Positions 1-12,247 of a DNA stretch of 64,000 bases are shown in pieces. The DNA is taken from NCBI RefSeq assembly GCF_000764305.2, contig NW_025943819.1, positions 62,001 to 126,000 on the forward strand, given 5' to 3'. The notes under the pieces are model-generated. The model ran no database searches, was not told the DNA's origin, and saw nothing but the letters and a program-made list of their open reading frames with translations. This stretch comes from Hyalella azteca (lineage: Eukaryota > Arthropoda > Malacostraca > Amphipoda > Hyalellidae). Within the stretch, counting starts at the first letter, position 1; every line of letters begins with the position of its first letter. The position numbers and the translations under genes were made by a program.

Positions 1-70
1 TCCGTCCGTGACCACGTTTTCGTCGACGAGAACATGCGCTCTGTCACTCACTGCAGCGAGTACGCAGTTA
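1..70. mobile_element. Truncated inverted-repeat element A, copy 1
   Basis: This is the right half of the element seen at 310-407 and 50865-50982. It includes GTTTTCGTCGACGAGAACAT, then GCGCT, and the flank CACTCACTGCAGCGAGTA. The left half lies outside the window. Confidence 0.6.
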
Positions 71-309
71 TATTTTTTTAATGCTGCCGGTGTCGGGAAG
101 CTCAAAATCCAATCGTCAACGGGAATTTCGCTTAAACTTGTATTTGTTTGAACTGGATGTTTACTTCTGAATTGGAATTCGCTGTAATCATCGTTGTATG
201 AACTTGAGTCCACGATTAAAGTTTTTCAAAAGGGAGGGTTTATCTTCGTTTTCGTTGAATGTATTTTTATGTTATTCAATCATTGAGATGGATTTTGCGC
301 TGACTTTTT

Positions 310-440
310 AGCGCATTTTCTCATTTATGGAAAAAATGCACTATTGTGCTCGCCATATCCGTCGGTCCGTCCGTGACTTCACGTTTTCGTCGACGAGAAA
401 AAGCGCTCTCTGTCACTCACTGCAGCGAGTACAGAGTTAT
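310..440. mobile_element. Inverted-repeat element A (MITE-like), copy 2
   Basis: The left arm AGCGCATTTTCTC (310-322) and right arm GAGAAAAAGCGCT (395-407) are reverse complements with one mismatch, about 98 bp apart end to end. Inside is a TCCGTC-rich stretch and TTTTCGTCGACGAGAAAA. The flank with the near-palindrome ACTCACTGCAGCGAGT is shared by all three copies. No coding capacity, so it would need a transposase supplied elsewhere. Confidence 0.65.
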
Positions 441-1010
441 ATTTTTTGACGTGGGTTTAGACTCGACGACAAGCTGCTCTATTTATTCGCATCTCACAGG
501 AATTAATGCTACCTTGCGTTCCATTTAAATCACTTAAATAAACTCAACTCTCTTTAGTGCTGAACATAAGCTGCTTAGGACAGTTCCTTAGCTAGGATGA
601 GGCCCGACACAGAGATTATCTCTGGTGTCGGTTGCGGCGCGGCGCCGGATGTGGCGTACCCAGGATAAAGTTTCATAACGTTTCTTTTGTTTCTGTTCGA
701 TGAAATTTTTCGATATGGCATCCTAAGAGAGCCTGTATTAAATTGCTGTGTCTTGCGAGCATGAGAAGTACATCTCACGTTTGTAATATATGATCTCAAA
801 ATATTTAAATGGTCTCTAAATATTCGGTGACATTTGGTTTTTATTAACATTATTTGTGGTGGCATTTTTTACGTTTGTTTCTTTTTACTGCTGAAGTATT
901 AATGCAATTATGCTATGCCGTATTATTGAGGTCACACTAGCACTATAAATTAGGTTATGTTACCTTATAATAAGGTTGTACACAATGTGATAAAACTTCT
1001 TACGTGTAAT
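441..1010. other. No recognisable gene
   Basis: AT-rich sequence with a short GC-rich patch near 600-655. I see no splice-supported frame, repeat array or RNA gene here. Confidence 0.5.
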
Positions 1011-1172
1011 GAGACGAGACTATACGTACAATTAGTAGGAGAAGACTGCATACAATTAGTAGGAGAAAATTCAGTACAATATGTTAGGTAATACTACGTA
1101 CAATAGGTGAGGTAAGACTACGTACAATTAGAAGCAGAAGACTACGTGCCATTAGTAGGAGAAGACAGCACA
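1011..1172. repeat. Degenerate about 30-bp tandem repeat
   Basis: Units carry variants of ACTACGTACAATTAGTAGGA followed by GAAG. About five diverged copies. Confidence 0.7.
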
Positions 1173-1233
1173 CACGATTGGTAATTGGCCGTGGCCTGGA
1201 CTTGCAGGGATGCGCTGTCACTGGAAATATGAT

Positions 1234-1760
1234 GCTGAGTTACTAAAACTGGAGATGTCTTACGAGGAATTAGATTCGAAACTAGGTACTCCGTTACTAA
1301 AAACTAGATGCTATTTCATTTTAAACTAGATGTGCAGCAAATAGAAACTAGCTGCACCATCGCTCGACGCCGGACATACTTTTACTATTAATTAGCTTGT
1401 TGCGCCATTGCTAGAAACTATTTGGGCTATTTACTAGAAACTAGGTACTTTTGCTAGAAATGATTTGATCTATGGCTAGAAACTAGATGTTTTACTAGAA
1501 ATTGTTTGATCAATGGCTAGAAAGTAAACGCTTTTGCTAGAAATTATATGCTCTATGGCTAGAAGCTAGACGCTTCTACTACAAACTATTAGCGCTCATG
1601 CTACAAACTAGAAGCTTTTACTAGAAAATATTAGCGCTCCTGCTAGAAACTAGACGCTTTTACTAGAAACATTAGCACTATAGCTAGAAACTAGACGCTT
1701 TTACTAGAAACATTAGCTCTATACTTACAAACTATTAGCGCTGCTACTACAAACTGGACG
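1234..1760. repeat. Degenerate minisatellite with TGCTAGAAACTAG core
   Basis: Alternating pieces such as TTTTACTAGAAACATTAGC and GCTAGAAACTAGACGC are repeated with many substitutions over about 500 bp. This is an old array. Confidence 0.75.
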
Positions 1761-3472
1761 CTTCTTTGCGGAAGGATGCGACGCGTGCGGCGTCGGTCGG
1801 CAGGTGCGGACCGGCACGCGCCACCCGGCAGCTGTCGCGGACATTTAAATTTTTCCAACCGAAACTCAGTCCAGGATCTCAACAGATGGAGCTTTTGTTG
1901 GAAGCATAAGGCGTTCAGTTTCAGTGGGAAATTTCAATAGGGCGTTCAACTGGAAAATTCATTTAGCCTTGTTTATACAAACTTTCATTAGAGTGCGTGT
2001 AGCTGCTTCTATTCATCAGCTCTCTCTTCCAGTTTCTATGCGCGTAGCCATGATTTCTTATGACCTCTTGCTATTTAATAGCGGCATTAACCATCAGTAA
2101 TTCACATGAAAAAAAATTATAGAAATAATTTTTGAAGGTTTCGATTTTATTCATCTACGAAAACTTTTTAAAATTTGATCTAAACGTCAGAGCGCACAGT
2201 TACAGAAAATATTTAATTGACCATAAACAAAAAACTCGTTCCATACCAGACTATATAAATGAAACCATTCTGGGTCCGCATGACTTTACTTGGATAATAT
2301 CTTATTACATTTAGTCGCAGTATTATATATGTTGATCTGTTCTTAGACATTTTGGCGTGGCATGCGTCATGAATACTTACCGCCTGAATACTTTCGGCGC
2401 GTTTGAACAGAATTATGTATCCTCTGGACACAGCACGGCTGGGCCACCGACTCTCAGGAAGCGCTTCAGTTACTTGCCTTTACTTTGACTGAAGAAGGAC
2501 CAGCGATCTTGTTTGCAAGCTCCAAGAGGCTTCTTATCTTAGGATTTCGTTAGTTCTTATGAATATTCGAGTTGATTTATTAAGACGTTTGTTAATGTGG
2601 GCTGGTAGCGATGTCAACATTATCTCTGTGGCCATATCGCTCGTGTAACATGCTATATGAGCGCTGCACCATCAGACAACGACGCGGCGTGCTTTAATGA
2701 ATTCTCATGACATGGCTTGTGCATAATTCTTTCATATTTAAATACGAATGATTTTTATTTTAAAAATAAAATGATTTGTGCTAGTTTTTAGTGCGTAAAA
2801 CTTTTGTGATGCTAATAATTGTATAAGATGTATTTGTGATTACTTATTTTTTCGTGCAGCAAAGCAAGAAATTGTCTTGCGAAAAAACCTAAAAGCAAAT
2901 AAAAATAGCCTTGAAAATTCTTATTATCCGCATTGAAAACGTTTCGCAGACCAACTCCATAATCGTAATGAAGAAATTGTTAATTTACTTAATATTTTTT
3001 TTCATACTTGATTTTTTATATTCATACTTGATTTGCGATGTAAGCAAATTTATAATGTATTGGTGCTCCAGCCTTCTGCTATAGTAAGTGTGATGTAAGT
3101 AGACCTAAAGTTCCGTAGCCAATTAATAGGAATACCTACAAGAAGGAGAACTTGCATCACAATTAAACTTTAATTAAAAAATATATTTATTAAATCTTTC
3201 ATCGCTCTATAAATTTTATCCGTAAATTTTCCGTCCATATAAAAATTGCATCCAAAAATCTGTAACCCGAAAAAATTCACTCCCCCCCCCCAAAAAAAAA
3301 AAGACACCCAAAAAATCTTTCTAAAAAAAACGAGTTTGAAAGTAGACGACAGGAAGCGGAACATTCGCATCCGACAGCGGCCATAAACGACTTCTAGCAG
3401 CTTCTCTCATAAACCAGTTATTCCTTCCCTTCCTCGATATTATTTATCAGGTCTGTTCGTTTCTTATACATG
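1761..3472. other. Non-coding AT-rich stretch
   Basis: Contains a GC-rich patch at 1770-1850 and adjacent C10 and A10 runs at 3283-3302. No gene found. Confidence 0.5.
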
Positions 3473-3934
3473 CTTGTGTATGGGCTAGCGTATGCTCCAT
3501 GGAGCGTGTGTATGGACTAGCGTATGCTCCATGGAGCGTGTGTATGGATTTACGTATGCTCCATGGAGCGTGTGTATGGATTTACGTATGCTCCATGTAG
3601 CGGGTGTTTGGATTAACGTATGTTCCATGGAGCGTGTGTATGGACTAGCGTATGCTCCATGGAGCGTGTGTATGGATTTACGTATGCTCCATGGAGCGTG
3701 TGTATGGACTAACGTATTCTCCATGGAGCGTGTGTATGGACTAGCGTATGCTCCATGGAGCGTGTGTACGTATGCTCCATGGAGCGTGTGTATGGACTAG
3801 CGTATGCTCCATGGAGCGTGGACTAGCGTATGCTCCATGGAGCCTGTGTATGGACTAGCGTATGCTCCATGGAGCGTGTGTATGGACTAGCGTATGCTCC
3901 ATGCCCCATGGAGCCTGTGTATGGACTAACGTAT
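3473..3934. repeat. 32-bp minisatellite, about 14 copies
   Basis: The unit TATGGACTAGCGTATGCTCC then ATGGAGCGTGTG contains the palindrome CTCCATGGAG in every copy. Both strands are open for 80-100 codons only because the unit lacks stops; a protein is unlikely. Some units are truncated (3760-3790, 3817-3830, 3895-3910). Confidence 0.92.
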
Positions 3935-5260
3935 GCCGCTAGTATTATTCCCTAACCAGGAATTTAGATTGCCTCCTCCGTATCTTTGTTATCAGGAGAG
4001 CCGCTCGAATGGCCTCCTCCTTAACTTCGTTAGTACTTTGCTTTAGAAATCTTTCCTACGAAATAAGCCTCTGAAATTACTTATTTTAATCCCGTTATTA
4101 TTTCGTGAATTTTACTATTTCTACCAGTAAGACAGCTAGTATAATAACTGCAAAATGTTTAACTCTCATTTGCAAATCTGGTTTACTTCTTTATCGATGT
4201 TATTTAATTCTCATGTCGTATTTAATGAATGATAACTACATGATATAATTGACTCTGTAAGCTGAGCTTTACGTTACGCTGTTTCCCCGGAACATATTAT
4301 TAGAATTTTTCACTCAGCTTCTTTCCTGAAAAGTTAGGTTTCAAATTCCCCTATTGTTATTGGCCTGGAAAGACTAACAACGTTGCCTGTAGTTCCGGAC
4401 AGTTTTGAGTTACTGATGAATGGATAAGAGGCAGCTGAAGATGTCTTACTTTATTTATGCCTTCAATAACATGACGGCTCGAAAATCTAATTGTGTAAGA
4501 AGAATTTAACGAATAAAAATGTAAGGATACATGTTATAGCAACTTACACCGCTAATGCAACGGAACTTTTTTCTACTCATGCAGTTATACCCACGAAACT
4601 TTTCACATGCATGAAACCTTTCATGCAGTTATACTATTATTGAACGAAACATTTCCCTGTTATGCATTCTGAAGTTCTTTGCATTTCATGATAGAAATGA
4701 TTTTTTAAATGTTGAACGATTTCAATGCCCATAAAATAAGTATCCACGAAATGCCGGTGTGCTTTTAGTTTCCATATTTGTGCAATGCTGCTACCTACAT
4801 CCATGCTTCTGTATTCTTAATGCTATCAAACTATATATATCTGATTGTTGCAGTTATGTACATATTTTATAGAGTGCAACGCTAACTATGCTCTATTACT
4901 TTATATCTGAAAATTAAAAGATTATTAGTGACCAATGAAACTTATTGTAATATCTGGAACAGAAATTTCAATATTATAACTTTTATCTTAACTATTTAAA
5001 CGTCTAATAATTTAAGAGGGTTGTGGTTATGTGGCAGTGCCAGGTCCTCCCTCGCTAACCGCACGCGTCAACCACATGTTCAGTCTTTGCGGTTGAGGCA
5101 GCGCAGGGAAGTCGTCTGGCTAGTGGGGCTCTCTACAGTCGTAAGTCTGGTCGTTTAACTAATGTTTTATAAGGGAAAATTTCAACAAACACACAAAAAT
5201 ATCACTCAGTTTTGCAGTAAAATATTTTTCATATTATTCTGAATTAAATGCATTCTCGCA
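3935..5260. other. Non-coding AT-rich stretch
   Basis: No gene, array or RNA recognised. A GC-richer patch at 5030-5135 has no clear content. Confidence 0.5.
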
Positions 5261-5530
5261 GCATCAGTCACCACTGAGCATCAGGCATCACTGAGCATCA
5301 GTCATCACTGAGCATCAGTCATCACTGAGCATCAGTCTCCACTGAGCATCAGTCATCACTGAGCATCAGGCATCACTGAGCATCAGTCTCCACTGAGCAT
5401 CAGTCATCACTGAGCATCAGTCACCACTGAGCATCAGTCTCCACTGTGCATCAGTCTCCATTGAGCATCAGCCTCTACTGAGCGTCAGTCACCACTGAGC
5501 GTCAGTCACCACTGAGCATCACTGGTCAGG
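5261..5530. repeat. 17-bp minisatellite, CATCACTGAGCATCAGT
   Basis: About 15 copies. Variants alternate between CATCACTGAG, CACCACTGAG and CTCCACTGAG, with GCGT instead of GCAT near the end. Confidence 0.9.
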
Positions 5531-6099
5531 TCATAACTTCATTTCAGCGGCTTTCGTTGAGAGGAACTGAGCGCGCGCCTCTGCGCTTCACGTAAAGTTT
5601 TCTTCCACCAAAATATGGAATGTGATAACAACTCGAAGTTTTATTTTCACAAGGCTGTTCTCATGATAACAAACGGCCTTACAAACTTGTTTGTCGACGA
5701 TAATATCAATAATATATCATTACAGATATTCATATGAAAACAAACCAATATCGTTATATCCAATTAATTATAAAATTGTAATTATTGCATTACTCAAATT
5801 TTTCCTATACTAATTAACTCTACTTTAAATATTTGCACAGAAAAATTTACCTTGTAAAATTTATCTTTTTTTCTGGTTTCAAAAACGAGTTTGATTTAGT
5901 ATTAATAACATTCTGATTTTCGCCCCGCCTGCAGGAATAAAAAATGTGTCAAATGCTAGCCACAATAAATATATCTCTGCTGTCTGTAGTCACTAAATTG
6001 GACTTCTCTGTTATTGCTTTGCATCGAGTTAATCAGGCACGTTTTTCTTAACTCCTCAGCTGATATCTTCTTTAGGCAATACTCGAATACAACCTAAAC

Positions 6100-6520
6100 C
6101 AGGCAACACCCCCCCCCCCAACCACACCCCATCCTGCTTACTCCCCTGCTGCATAGCTACACTCCCCACCCAGCAACACTACCCAATTAACCACACCCAA
6201 ACAACCACACCCCATCCACCCAACAGCACCCTCCCTCCAGCCATACCCCTTCTCCAGCCCAAACATGCAGTCTCCTCGACAAGCCAGCAAGTCTCCATTG
6301 ATACTGAGTGACGGTTATTCCAGTCCAGTCTCGCGGCCTTGGCTTTCATCCTGCCGACTCAGGCCTCAATTTTCTCTGTATTGGGCCCGGGCCTCGGTGT
6401 TAAGGTATCGGGCCCGCGTCTCGACGCCCCAGGCCTCAATAATCCCGGTATAGGGCCCGGGCTCCGACGACCGGATTTCATGATTTAGGAATTCGACGTT
6501 GCAGGCCTTAATGTGTAATA
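6100..6520. repeat. C-rich simple sequence and degenerate GGGCCCGGG-containing repeats
   Basis: 6108-6260 is a strand-biased run of ACCACACCC-type sequence with a C10 run. 6355-6520 has about 60-bp degenerate units with GGCCTCAAT, GGGCCCGGGCCTC and TATCGGGCCCG. Confidence 0.65.
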
Positions 6521-7619
6521 CATCCTTCGTTCTCTTCCAATTCATTTATGCGTATCACGCCTTAGTACATTTTTAATACTATGTTAGTTTGTAGAAGTGA
6601 ACGTGACGTAAACATTGCGATTGCTTTTCTCGAGTTTTAATTCCTGAATGTACTGCGCAGTGAAGGTCAAAGCTTTGTTTTGCTTTCTTTATTTCACTAG
6701 AAAAATGACTCTTGGTTCGATGGACTGATACGTAGTAGCTGCGTTTCAACCTTGAGCAAAACAATAAAATTTGCTCAAATAATGAGCACGAATGTTGCTC
6801 ATTATTTTGCATTCAATTCGTTTATTTTGACGAATTATTTCGCACGCGTCATACGCCGTCCGGCTGCTGGATCTTCATCACATACATCACAGAACTTTTC
6901 TTCATTAATACTTCATATTCTTACTGATTTATTGGAGTCTCAATAGTTTATCAATAGTTTATCCTCGCCGCCTGTAAGGTTTTTATTCCGTTTACGTTTA
7001 CGAACTTTAAAATGAGCTACGATTTAAAAATCGAAGTGTAGATCAAAATATTTTCTTTTGGGCTTGGCTTCCCACATGTTGTTATCGCCTCTCATCTCGT
7101 TTTTATTGCATTAGCTGGCGTGTTTCAATCGCTTATATCGTCACTAATCTTGAAAGTTTAGTAAAAAAATTATTTTATTCCGTAATTGAAGGACAGTTTT
7201 TGGAGACGCGTTGTTGCCATATCGGGATGTGGCGGCCCCGCTAGCCACCTGGTGCCGGTGTTGCCAACACGTGCCCGACGTCCCGCCATGACCCTACGGC
7301 GGTTGTAGCCCCCTACCCCGCCCTCCTATACGAACGAAAAACGTACAAAATATGTCCGCGTTATTCTTCATTATGATTTATGATGGCAGCTCGAACTATT
7401 TTTATATCATGAACTGGAAGCAGATATCCGTGTGTGGCACAGGGTTCAGTTTTCGAATGTGTTCATTTTGATTCAACTCGAATAACGTTTTACTGCGTTT
7501 ATTTCTTATGTCCAATTTTTCTAAAAACTTCCTTTTCAATTACACTTAGGCGTCGAATAATGATTCTGGATAAAAAAGACACGATCGCAGTTCTGAAATA
7601 AAAATCCATATATTCTAAC

Positions 7620-7651
7620 GTTTCGGCTATCTACACTTTAGCCATCATCAG
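7620..7651 (-). ncRNA. Hammerhead-ribozyme-like motif
   Basis: On the minus strand: CTGATGA (7651-7645), one unpaired T, stem GGCTA (7643-7639), a 9-base loop, TAGCC (7629-7625), then GAAAC (7624-7620). These are the two conserved cores and stem II of a hammerhead. The extra T and no obvious paired stems I and III suggest a minimal or decayed version. Confidence 0.5.
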
Positions 7652-7739
7652 AGTAAATAAGATTATAATCTGGAAAGAATAGAAATTCAGATAAGAATAC
7701 AGTAGTTATCTGAATTTAGAAGAATAAGACAATTAAAAT

Positions 7740-7770
7740 CAACTACTGTATTCTAAGAATACAGTAGTTG
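7740..7770. repeat. Perfect 14-bp inverted repeat
   Basis: CAACTACTGTATTC and GAATACAGTAGTTG flank three bases (TAA). A direct copy of GAATACAGTAGTT is also present at 7696-7708. It lies within the Penelope-like remnant. Confidence 0.85.
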
Positions 7771-8045
7771 AGGAAATTTGACATCTCTTGGTATTTTACA
7801 TTGATGAACGGATTATTTTGTCTAATAGCTATTGCCTCAGCTATAATCCAGTTACGGAGACTGATTTGTGATCATCTGTGGGCTTGACATGATCTTTTAC
7901 AATATTACGCAGTAATTTCTGGTCTTGCTTGAAAGTCGAAAGGTTGGTAAATTCTACAAAATAATTTATTTCTGATTTATCCATGTCGTCGCTACTAGTT
8001 GATTGATACTTTGCGAGGGTATTAAGGAAGTTTTTAGAAAACTTG

Positions 8046-8788
8046 AAAAACTGTTGAAACTCTATATAAAAATAAAGTCCGATTTATTATTTCTGTATGT
8101 CCAATTGTCACTGTGGGTGATCTTCATTTACAAGAACTTCTCGAAGAATCATTGTGTGTTTTGGAGTTCCATTCTCTAATCTCCATGCAACCACTACAAT
8201 GATCATTTCTTCTGGTGCACAAATGTTTTTTTTTCTGATTTTCCTCAACCACTTATACCTGGAATTGAGTTCCATATTACCAGGAAACAAACGGTTTGAT
8301 TGCGGCGGTTATCACGGCGTGAGAGTTCACTCGACCGGAGGGCCGTCAATGGCGTTGAAGAGAACACTGGAATTCGACCATAGAGGGCCTCATTCAAAAG
8401 CCCTGAGAGAAAAAGCACTCGCGCAAAGACCGCCATAACTGGTCGAGCTGAACCATCGTCTCATCACGCTCATTACTATGCAGCGGCAGTAACGGTAGAA
8501 ACTTTCAATACTTTTTCTTTTTAAGCTTCATAACAACGTTTTCGCTGGATCAATTAAAATTTATTTACTTGGAATTTGGCTCTAAATAAATTGTCGAATA
8601 CCATAAATAATGTTTTATTGCTTTTTTCACATTAACTTTTTTTATTCTTAAAAAATCTCTTGTAGTGACACAGATCGAATTTTAAGGAATTATTTCTGCC
8701 CATTTGTACGCCTTGTCACGGTAAATTAGATCATATTACTTTACGATCATCGTTAAACCGTCGGTCATAAACAAGCTATTAAAGGGAC
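8046..8788. other. No recognisable gene
   Basis: Overlapping frames on both strands at 8108-8440 are short, lack splice support and resemble no family I know. Confidence 0.45.
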
Positions 8789-8826
8789 AGCCTGGATACT
8801 CGAGCGGTTAGTGGCGTGCCCACTTG
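8789..8826 (+). repeat. tRNA-like A-box fragment (possible SINE head)
   Basis: GATACTCGAGCGGTTAGTGG resembles the D-arm region of tRNA-Leu/Ser (CGAGCGGTTA). No clear B box follows; the sequence runs into a minisatellite. It could be the start of a truncated tRNA-derived SINE or chance. Confidence 0.3.
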
Positions 8827-8934
8827 GGGGCGGAGTTTCTGGAAAGACGGGCGAGGGAAGAACATAGAAGAACATCTGCACCTCCGAGCCCAAAAAAAGA
8901 TGGGAAATGAACATAACGACGTCGGAGGACGAGC

Positions 8935-9345
8935 TGCCTGGAAATGGAGTGTGTGGAGACGTCTGGAGGCAGGAGGTAGGCTGCCTGGAAGTGGAGTGTG
9001 TGGCTGCACGTCTGGAGGCAGGAGGTAGGCTGCCTGGAAGTGGAGTGTGTGGCAGCACGTCTGGAGGCAGGAGGTAGGCTGCCTGGAAGTGGAGTGTGAC
9101 ACGTCTGGAGGCAGGAGGTTGGCTGCCTGGAAGTGGAGTGTGTGGCAGCACGTCTGGAGGCAGGAGGTTGGCTGCCTGGAAGTGGAGTGTGTGGAGACGT
9201 CTGGAGGCAGGAGGTAGGCTGCCTGAAAGTGGAGTGTGTAGTAGCATGTCTGGAGGCAGGAGGTTGGCTGCCTGGAAGTGGAGTGCGTGGAGACGTCTGG
9301 ACTGGAGGCCAGAGGTTGGGCTGAGGAACGATCAGTTCTACGAGA
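8935..9345. repeat. About 50-bp minisatellite, TCTGGAGGCAGGAGGT unit
   Basis: About eight units of TCTGGAGGCAGGAGGTAGGC then TGCCTGGAAGTGGAGTGTGT and a variable spacer (GGCAGCACG or GGAGACG). Lack of stops opens frames up to 211 codons on the minus strand; these are repeat frames, not a gene. Confidence 0.9.
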
Positions 9346-12030
9346 GCTGTAGACCGGAGTGGCAACGGCCGCAGACATTCGGGACACCGATGGTCTGACG
9401 GTTGAATGGATCACACCGCGTCAGTGACGACATAATTTGGCGTGTTGTGGCAGTAGAAACGTCATGTCTAATTGGTGTTTCGAAGACATTTATTTTGGGG
9501 AAAGTGTGATGAAGCCTGTAACGTTGTCTTCAGAATTTGCACATTGTTATTCTTATGAAGCTATATATAATACTTGAGGATAATGGTGATCAAAATGATT
9601 AGTGTTTCCACACTGAAGACCAAAAAGACCCAAGATAGTTTTCAAAAGCAAAATTTGTTTTCTAATTATCCTGCTTGTCACGTAGGTAGCAGTTACATTG
9701 CTATGTATCATTCTTGTATAATCTGCAAGTTAACGGAGTATGAGTTAGAGGTTGTGATCATGTTTTAGGTGCTATGTAATTTTTGAGCATCAAGTTTCAC
9801 CAGCCATAATACTGATTAAGTTTCATCGTCACGAGTGACATTCAACATGCAGATTACCGTCTAACTTTGTATGAAATTCCATTTTACTATATATTTTCGT
9901 AACGGTACATTGATAATTAGGTTCAATTGAGATCTGCTGCTCCTGCAGGTCTCTGGAAATTTGCTCACTGAAATATTTGTCCGTTTGACCAAACTTGTTG
10001 GCTTAAATATTATTATAACTGCATATTTATTACCTATTTATTGGTTCCATTTTAAAACAGATGATGTCTTTATTTATATTAAATTGAAAGTTTTCGTTCA
10101 CAAAAGTGTCAAGCGAAGACTAGACTGCATACAGTCAGGACTCTGATCTACCATTTACATTCATTGGTGTGTGAAGATCAATTATTAGTGGCCCTTGATA
10201 ATGACTTAAGTGAGCGAATGTTTCGTGTTCAAAAACATTCAATCTACCTGATGATATGTTCTACTTAGTGTTGACAAAAATTAATTATCTTAATTCAGAA
10301 ATTTTTTTAAAAAGTAAATTGAAGTCTGGATAATATTCAATGTTGAGTGTATGCAATAACTTGAGCTAATCGAGAAAAATTATTGAAAATAAAATTCGAG
10401 TCGGATGGATTTTAATTGGATTCAAAAGTTCTTCTCGCAATAATTTATTATTTAATTAAGTATCTTGCTGACGTTATGTTCGCGATCTCCTACGAACCAA
10501 ATCAGCTCATGAACTGCACGCTGCCTCGCGACGCTGCCTCTCCTCCTCAGCTCCTGCAGTGGGTTAAGGTACTAACACATCTCTCCCTACACACGTACTC
10601 GTGTGTCATGTAGTAATAAATTCGAAATTTTTGGGCTATTTTCAAAACTGTTCACATGGATCACTCATAGTGGCAATTTGAGGAATGCTTCACTCATTGC
10701 TGATTTCTGTATTAATGTTTGATTAATATTGTTTTTGTTAGATTTTTGTTATTTAATTGTAGACTGGCATCAAGTTAAAGTTGTTAGCAGTGTAATGCAG
10801 GTACTGAAGTGTTGGTGCTGTGATGGTCGACGCTGCGGCCGAGCAGCTGGCGTCGTGGCATTGTGCTCCACGTATCGATCTCCCGCTCTATTTCAAACGC
10901 TCTGCCGTTATACTTTCCTGCCTTTTCCAATCTTTGTGTTATCCTGTATCTCGACATGTAATATAAAATTATTATCTCCTAAACAGAGGTCAATTATTAA
11001 CTAGTGGTTGGCCGAAGATGATCTCCAGTTTTTTTTTTCGCGGATGAGGCGTTGCAAAACGACTCGAATTTTTTTTACCTCTTGCTAGCTGGTTTAACCT
11101 AATTACTGTTTTGAAACGTTGAATATTAAATGTAATTAGAACCGTTTACAAATCCAGATCTTATTTCGCATGGTGACCGTTAAAATAAAAAAAATCGTCT
11201 TTGTTCGACAACTTTCAGAGCGTGAAAATAAATAATTCGTTGATTGTTACACTCACTAATGTCGCCATTCATGACTGTCTCTGCGGTGAATCGTTAGCTT
11301 TATTGAAAGGTACAATCATCGTGTTTAAAGAAATAAAATTCATTTCAAGCTATGAAACAGGCTACTAAAATCATGTGGCTACGCAAAAGTTAAGTTTAAT
11401 TGTTTTATGGGTAAAAAACGAACGTGGCTGAAATGAGACAAGCTTTCTCGCTCGTAGAATTCCTGAAAAAATCTCTTACGTCAACGAAAAATTCTTGTGG
11501 TCAACCACGAGTCTGCCGTGGAGGCCGTGGAGGCCTCGTTCTTTATTCATTGTTTCATTGAGTGAAATGAGCAGCGTTTTGGTGAATCTTGTTGCACGCT
11601 TGCTCTCTCTTATGTATCATGAAATACTCTAACCAAATGGAACATTTTCTTACTGAAGTTTCAAGCGCTCACTAATTAAATAATCAAGGTTTAATCAGAA
11701 TGCCCCTTAATTTAACGATCAGGATCTTCTGGCTCTTATTTGTCATCCTGTTCTTAAGTAATCCTGTTTGGATATTTCATTGGTGACTAATAATGTTTAT
11801 TTATTTGTTTAAATGAATATAATACAGTAATTGATTATCTTTATAAACTTTTGTGATGAGACTGGAGAGACTAGGCTGTACTGCAGCCTGGCTACTATGT
11901 TGGCAGTTTGCTGTGATATCGATTCAAGCTCACCGGCAATCAATGAGGTTTCCGGAGCACAGATTAGGAATGGATTAACGAAAAATATTCTTGAATAATG
12001 AACAGAACGGCCGTTATATACGTCCGAAAC
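9346..12030. other. Non-coding stretch
   Basis: AT-rich, with no convincing coding frame, array or RNA gene. Short frames at 9.57, 9.96, 10.4 and 10.7 kb have non-coding-like composition. Confidence 0.45.
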
Positions 12031-12247
12031 GGGCCTTACCCGTTAACACCAGCCTGTTAAAAACACCAGCCCGTTAACAACACCAGCCCGTTAACAACAC
12101 CAGCTCGTTAACAACACCAGCTCGTTAACAACACCAGCTCGTTAACAACACCAGCTCGTTAACAACACCAGCCCGTTAACAACTTCGACCCGTTATAAAC
12201 TTCAGCCAGTTAACAACACCAGCCCGTTATAAACTTAAGCCAGTTAG
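12030..12247. repeat. 17-bp minisatellite, AACAACACCAGCCCGTT
   Basis: About 12 copies, with CCAGCTCGTT variants in the middle and decayed units (CTTCGACCCGTTATAAA) at the right end. Confidence 0.9.

Larger units (their letters stand above)
7510..8045 (-). mobile_element. Penelope-like retroelement remnant (3' end)
   Basis: On the minus strand, about 8040 to 7760 reads as a broken coding end: SEINYFVEFTNLSTFKQDQK, then after a frameshift RNWIIAEAIAIRQNNPFIN. The last stretch resembles the C-terminal part of the GIY-YIG endonuclease domain of Penelope-like elements. Downstream comes a hammerhead-like motif, as in the terminal repeats of such elements. AGGAAGTTTTTAGAAAA at 8022-8039 recurs inverted at 7516-7534, as expected for their complex termini. 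There are stops and a frameshift, so it is not active. The family call is from memory of the domain, not a search. Confidence 0.55.

Noticed and set aside
8108..8438. Two opposite frames of 60 and 94 codons
   Set aside because: Short, overlapping, with no recognised motif or splice support.
8765..9414. Minus-strand frames of 160-211 codons
   Set aside because: They are three overlapping phases of a 50-bp minisatellite with His/Pro/Ser-rich periodic translations.
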